Assembly: GCA_910584085.1 (NCBI GenBank)
Contig: CAJTZY010000009.1
Location: 1-56,927, forward strand
Direction of reading: 5' to 3'
Length of the DNA stretch: 56,927 nt
Source of the DNA: an uncultured Bacilli bacterium
Lineage (GTDB): Bacteria > Bacillota_I > Bacilli_A > RF39 > UBA660
Shown: piece by piece, positions 53,211-56,927 of the stretch
Position numbering within the stretch: position 1 is the first letter of the stretch
How the letters are laid out: each line of letters opens with the position of its first letter
Position numbers and translations under genes: made by a program
The notes under the pieces: model-generated
Databases searched by the model: none
What the model was told of the DNA's origin: nothing
The model's input: the letters and a program-made list of their open reading frames with translations, nothing else

Positions 53211-54390
53211 CTATTAACATAGCGCTACCCACATCACCTACTACATTAAGGCATGTTGCAGGTGGATCTACTATCCAACCAATTGTTGCAATAATTGGGA
53301 ATGCTTCAAGTGGAAATCCATATAAAGAAACTATTAACATTTCTCCAATTAATCCTCCACCAGGTATTCCCGACATTACAACTCCAGAAAGTACTGAAAT
53401 AAGTATCGCAATTAAATATGTATCTATCCCCGTAAAACTTTTTCCAAATACACCAAATAAGAATGCTATTTTTAAAATAGATGCCATAGCTGAACCTTCC
53501 ATATGCATAGTTGCTCCAATTGGAAGTGTAGTCTTTGCAACATCTTCATCTATATTCATCTCACTTGCACATTCTATATTTGCAGGAAGACTTGCAATTG
53601 ATGAACAAGTTCCAAGGGATGTTACAGTTGGAGTAAATATATTTTTAAAAAAGCTTTTTACTCCTTTTTTACCTCTCGCTATATAACTATAAATAAAGTA
53701 AAATATAAAATAATATAATACCGCCATAACATAGTAAAATATCATACTTCTAGCATAGCTGCCTATTATTTCTTTACCATATTCACCTATAAGTGCAGCA
53801 AAATAAGCACATAAGCCAATAGGTGCATAATACATAACTATATTAATTACCTTCATCATAACTTTTGACATAGAATTCAGTGCGTTTGAAATTTTGTTTG
53901 AATCTTCCTTTACCATATTAACAGCAAAACCAAATATACAAGAAAATATTATAAGTGGTAACATACTACTTTTTGATAGTAACTGATAAAAATCTGGTAC
54001 AGTTATCATATCGACAATCTTACTTCCAAAATCTATAGTTTCTTTTACTCCTTTAGTTAGACTTAAACTAATATTTCCAACAGGATCTATTATTTTTACT
54101 CCAGCTAGCATAAAAAGTGCGGAAAGTGTACTAGTTATTATAAAAACTATAAACATTACTCCAAATATTTTACCTAATTTTTTTAAACTTTTTATACTTG
54201 CTATACTACTTGATATAGTAAAAAATACAAGTGGAACTACTACTACATAAAGCATATTAATTAATATTGTTCCAAATGGTTTTAAAATACTTGCATCTTC
54301 ACCTAGTATTACACCTAATATACATCCTACTACTATAGAAAACAATAGTATTAATGGAAGTTTGTAAGTTTTAAAAAATTTCTTTAACAT
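53194..54390 (-). CDS. Dicarboxylate/amino acid:cation symporter (DAACS)
   Basis: 398 aa, eight membrane segments plus two reentrant loops. Family elements are PLVFFTISSSIASI near 54, the serine-rich loop SLGTCSSIASLPANIE near 255, IPGGGLIGEMLIVS near 340, and DPPATCLNVVGDVGSAM near the end (usually DRxRTxxNVxGD). The variant DPPATCLNV suggests an unusual substrate. It would bring in glutamate, aspartate, serine or related acids with sodium or protons. It has AGGGG before the ATG. Confidence 0.92.
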   Translation of the reverse strand: MLKKFFKTYKLPLILLFSIVVGCILGVILGEDASILKPFGTILINMLYVVVVPLVFFTISSSIASIKSLKKLGKIFGVMFIVFIITSTLSALFMLAGVKIIDPVGNISLSLTKGVKETIDFGSKIVDMITVPDFYQLLSKSSMLPLIIFSCIFGFAVNMVKEDSNKISNALNSMSKVMMKVINIVMYYAPIGLCAYFAALIGEYGKEIIGSYARSMIFYYVMAVLYYFIFYFIYSYIARGKKGVKSFFKNIFTPTVTSLGTCSSIASLPANIECASEMNIDEDVAKTTLPIGATMHMEGSAMASILKIAFLFGVFGKSFTGIDTYLIAILISVLSGVVMSGIPGGGLIGEMLIVSLYGFPLEAFPIIATIGWIVDPPATCLNVVGDVGSAMLIEKHVK

Positions 54391-54533
54391 AACCCCTCCT
54401 ATTTAACTCTATGTAATAAAAAAAACATTAGAATAACTAATGTCGAATTTTATCACTTTTTGGGGGTGACTATTTCAATTATAGCACGTTCCAAGCATAA
54501 AAAAAAGTCTTTTTTTTTATAATTTTAAAATGT

Positions 54534-54575
54534 TATAATGAAAAAGAGCCTAGAGGGATTTCTCTAGTATTTTTT
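54534..54575 (+). promoter_or_regulatory. Promoter and attenuator-like hairpin of the DUF1846 operon
   Basis: An extended -10 (TGTTATAAT, TATAAT 54534-54539) is followed by the hairpin CTAGAG/CTCTAG and TATTTTTT before the ribosome site AGAAGGAG. This could terminate transcription in the leader. Confidence 0.5.
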
Positions 54576-54594
54576 ATGTGAGAAGGAGTTTTTT

Positions 54595-56064
54595 ATGAAA
54601 GAAGTTGGATTTGATAATGAGTTATATGTAAGTTTACAAACTGAAACTATTAAAAAAAGAATTGAGATGTTTGATAACAAATTATATTTAGAGTTTGGAG
54701 GTAAATTATTTGATGATTATCATGCAAAAAGAGTTTTGCCTGGATTTGAACTAAATTCTAAAATTAGACTTTTAGAAGAATTAAAAGATCAATGTGAAAT
54801 TATTTTTTGTATAAATGCTCAAGATATCGAGAAGAAAAAAATAAGAGCTGATTATGGTATTAGCTATGATATGGAAGTTATTAGATTAGTTGAAATATTT
54901 AGAAAACTTAAAATAAGTGTTAATAGTGTGGTTATAACATTATATAAAGGCCAACCTAGTGCGAATAAATTCAAAGAAAAGTTAGAAAGTATGGGAGTAA
55001 AAACATACATTCATACACCAACCAAAGGATATCCCACTGATGTTGATGTTATAGTTAGTGATGAAGGTTATGGAGCTAATCCATATATAGAAACAACAAA
55101 ACCTTTAGTTGTCGTAAATGCACCAGGTCCCTGCAGTGGTAAACTTGCAACCTGTCTTTCCCAGTTATATCATGAACATAAAAGAGGAATAAAAGCTGGA
55201 TATGCAAAATTTGAAACATTTCCTGTATGGAGTTTACCATTAAAACACCCTGTTAATGTAGCATATGAAGCTGCTACTGCAGATTTAAAAGATATAAATA
55301 TGATAGATTCATTTCACCTTGAGAATTATGGAATAAGTGCCGTAAATTATAATAGAGACTTAGAAGTATTTCCAGTGTTAAAAAACATATTAAACAAAAT
55401 AACTGGTGAAGATATTTATAAATCTCCCACTGATATGGGTGTAAATTCAATTGGCAAATGTATTATAAATGATGACATTATACAAACTGCGGCAAAAAAA
55501 GAAATACTTAGAAGATATTATAAAGCCTTAGTTGATGCTAAACTCGGTAATGCTGATGAAGAAATTCCTAAAAGAATTAAACTATTAATTAACGAATTAA
55601 ATATTGATAGATCATTACTTAAAGTAATTGATGCTGCACTTAACAAAGAAAAAAAATCAAAGAAAAGATCTATTGCTATAGAACTTAGTAATGGGAAAAT
55701 TATTACAGGAAAACAAACAAAATTACTAAGTCCAGCATCTAGCGTAATTTTAAATGCTATTAAATATTTAACTGATATAAGAGATGAAATTGACTTACTT
55801 TCGCCAAGTGTATTAAAGCCCATTTTAAAACTTAAAAAAGAATCATTAAATAATGACACTACACTTAACTTAAATGATGTATTAATCGCACTTAGTATTT
55901 GTTCTGCAACAAATCCTATAGTACAAAATGCAATTAAAAATTTAAAAAAACTTAAATATTCAGATGCACATGCAACTTATATCGTAGAGAAATCTGATTT
56001 AGAGGCACTTAGAAGTCTACTTGTTAATTTAACTTGTGAACCTATATTTTATCATGAATATTAA
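54595..56064 (+). CDS. DUF1846 family protein
   Basis: 489 aa. The start GFDNELYVSLQTETIKKRIE and the motif DDYHAKRVLPGFELNSKIRLL near 40 are typical of DUF1846, as are APGPCSGKLATCLSQLYHEH near 175-194 and DLKDINMIDSFHLENYG near 230. Length matches the family. The family has a GTP- or nucleotide-like fold of unknown function. AGAAGGAG precedes the ATG. A possible leader terminator upstream suggests attenuation. Confidence 0.92.
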   Translation: MKEVGFDNELYVSLQTETIKKRIEMFDNKLYLEFGGKLFDDYHAKRVLPGFELNSKIRLLEELKDQCEIIFCINAQDIEKKKIRADYGISYDMEVIRLVEIFRKLKISVNSVVITLYKGQPSANKFKEKLESMGVKTYIHTPTKGYPTDVDVIVSDEGYGANPYIETTKPLVVVNAPGPCSGKLATCLSQLYHEHKRGIKAGYAKFETFPVWSLPLKHPVNVAYEAATADLKDINMIDSFHLENYGISAVNYNRDLEVFPVLKNILNKITGEDIYKSPTDMGVNSIGKCIINDDIIQTAAKKEILRRYYKALVDAKLGNADEEIPKRIKLLINELNIDRSLLKVIDAALNKEKKSKKRSIAIELSNGKIITGKQTKLLSPASSVILNAIKYLTDIRDEIDLLSPSVLKPILKLKKESLNNDTTLNLNDVLIALSICSATNPIVQNAIKNLKKLKYSDAHATYIVEKSDLEALRSLLVNLTCEPIFYHEY

Positions 56065-56095
56065 AAATTATATTTAAGCAGTAAAGGATATTATT

Positions 56096-56854
56096 ATGAG
56101 TGAATTTTATAAAGGAAAAATTACATTAAAAAAAGATATTAAATTTAAAAAAATTAAGTTTTCAATAGATGAAAATAATATAGTATCTATATTAAAACCA
56201 ACATATAATCTAAGTGGTGCGGAAGGTCACGCACTTTATGATAATTTCTCTAAATTTGAAAACAATAATGAATTTAAAATTGAAGATTCTATTTCTATTG
56301 GTATTATTAATAGAATAACATATAAATTTTTTGAAATTAATAAAAAAGAAATTAATATCATATATGAAAAAGTCGTAGATGAAGAAGGATTTTTATACGC
56401 TAAAGAGGTTTATACTGGTTATATATTTCCCCTACTTGAGTTTAATAATTGTGACTTAGAATACAATGTTAATTATGAAAATCAATCTATTAAAAGTGAT
56501 CAAGTTACTGATAATACTTATGGTTATATTTCAACCAATATAAAATCTAGAAATAATTATGATATATGCAATGCCTATTGCATTGAAGAAAAAGTAGCAA
56601 ACTATAATGAACTAAAAAAATATGCTAAAAAGAAAAAACTAGAAAAGGTTTTAAATAAAGTACCTAAATTATTTAATATGAATATTTTTAAAAATAATAA
56701 TTTAGAAAATATTAATGGATCAATAGATGATAATATATACATAGAAAAGTCAATTTTAGATAGATATGATAATAAAGGTGATATTATTGATAATAAGTCA
56801 AATCTAGTAATTGATAAAGAAAAAGTTTATACAAAAAAATTTACTGTACAGTAG
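56096..56854 (+). CDS. Protein of unknown function
   Basis: 252 aa, no signal peptide. It is rich in Asn, Lys, Ile and Tyr, with a beta-rich N-terminal part (YKGKITLKKDIKFKKIKFSI) and a helical, Lys-rich centre near 170-190. No family was recognised. It follows the DUF1846 gene by 31 bp with ribosome site AAGGA, and a terminator follows directly, so the two genes form an operon. Confidence 0.72.
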   Translation: MSEFYKGKITLKKDIKFKKIKFSIDENNIVSILKPTYNLSGAEGHALYDNFSKFENNNEFKIEDSISIGIINRITYKFFEINKKEINIIYEKVVDEEGFLYAKEVYTGYIFPLLEFNNCDLEYNVNYENQSIKSDQVTDNTYGYISTNIKSRNNYDICNAYCIEEKVANYNELKKYAKKKKLEKVLNKVPKLFNMNIFKNNNLENINGSIDDNIYIEKSILDRYDNKGDIIDNKSNLVIDKEKVYTKKFTVQ

Positions 56855-56877
56855 GAAACTTAAATTAGTTTCTTTTT
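56855..56877 (+). terminator. Intrinsic terminator at the right end
   Basis: GAAACT, loop TAAATT, AGTTTC, then TTTTT, starting right after the stop codon. The T-tract is also the beginning of the right terminal repeat. Confidence 0.75.
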
Positions 56878-56927
56878 GTTAGTGTAAAGAGTTTTTGGGA
56901 TTTTTAGTAAAAATATCTAAAGACTCT
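56873..56927. repeat. Terminal inverted repeat, right copy
   Basis: Exact inverse of positions 1-55. It starts at the T-tract of the terminator above and contains a 40 bp palindrome-like hairpin at 56888-56927 (AGAGTTTTTGGG pairing with TCTAAAGACTCT through G-U pairs). Confidence 0.9.

Noticed and set aside
53198..53686. 162-aa plus-strand frame opposite the symporter
   Set aside because: Antisense shadow of a conserved transporter, no ribosome site.
1..56927. Mycoplasma code 4 (UGA as Trp)
   Set aside because: RF2 with a UGA frameshift site is present, genes end in TGA, and Trp is encoded by TGG in the conserved proteins.

Overview
The window is very AT-rich DNA from a Firmicutes-type bacterium that has a cell wall. 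UGA is a stop codon here: an RF2 gene with a UGA frameshift site is present, and several genes end in TGA. This excludes a code-4 mycoplasma. Small compact genes, LRR_5 (BspA-like) proteins and a mix of cell-wall and spore-type genes (sspI, yunB, a PASTA PBP, an FtsW/SpoVE protein) fit an uncultured gut Bacilli lineage (RF39 or Erysipelotrichia-like). That placement is inference. No rRNA, tRNA, CRISPR array or intact transposase was seen.

Layout. 61-4816 (minus): a six-gene envelope operon running from a lipoprotein through acidic, YtxG-like and YtxH-like proteins to a two-sensor membrane protein with a degenerate GGDEF domain. 4910-12502: trmB, a metallophosphatase, sspI, T-box-controlled glyS, a Flp-type pilin next to a DUF192 gene, a COG2509 flavoprotein and a predicted zincin. 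12653-18514 (minus): ftsX-ftsE-yitT-prfB, a decayed Rpn-type nuclease, yebC and rnc. 18611-24519: yidD with a ZnuA-like lipoprotein that lacks its histidines, LRR_5 proteins, a roughly 220 bp MITE-like element and topA. 24574-29577: a two-gene 2-hydroxyacyl-CoA dehydratase activase-like pair, a Fic protein without its catalytic His, a TPM/zinc-ribbon pair and yutD. 29574-35056: an SH3/glycoside-hydrolase-like protein, yunB, a CBS protein, a zinc-ribbon membrane protein and an RDD protein. 35201-42115: ftsW/spoVE, mraY, ldh, yhhQ, a PASTA PBP and an acyltransferase. 42199-44512: a zinc/cadmium efflux operon with its CzrA-type repressor and operator. 44634-51981: two unknown genes, trmD-rimM-trmH, a pair of paralogous LRR-like proteins and obg. 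52101-56854: a small kinase-like protein, a candidate type I toxin-antitoxin locus, a DAACS symporter, a DUF1846 protein and an unknown protein.

Four signals stand out. First, the window begins and ends with the same 55 bp sequence in inverted orientation, each copy starting in the T-tract of an intrinsic terminator. Second, the 390 bp gap at 52803-53193 holds two convergent promoters and overlapping small transcripts that look like a type I toxin-antitoxin pair. Third, at least ten genes share a compact start module, TATAAT then 4-8 nt then GGTGAT then 3-4 nt then the start codon, which implies 5' UTRs of only about 10 nt. Fourth, several enzymes keep their fold but have lost key residues (GGDEF, Fic, ZnuA-like). 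The FtsW/SpoVE gene appears to begin at an AUU codon.
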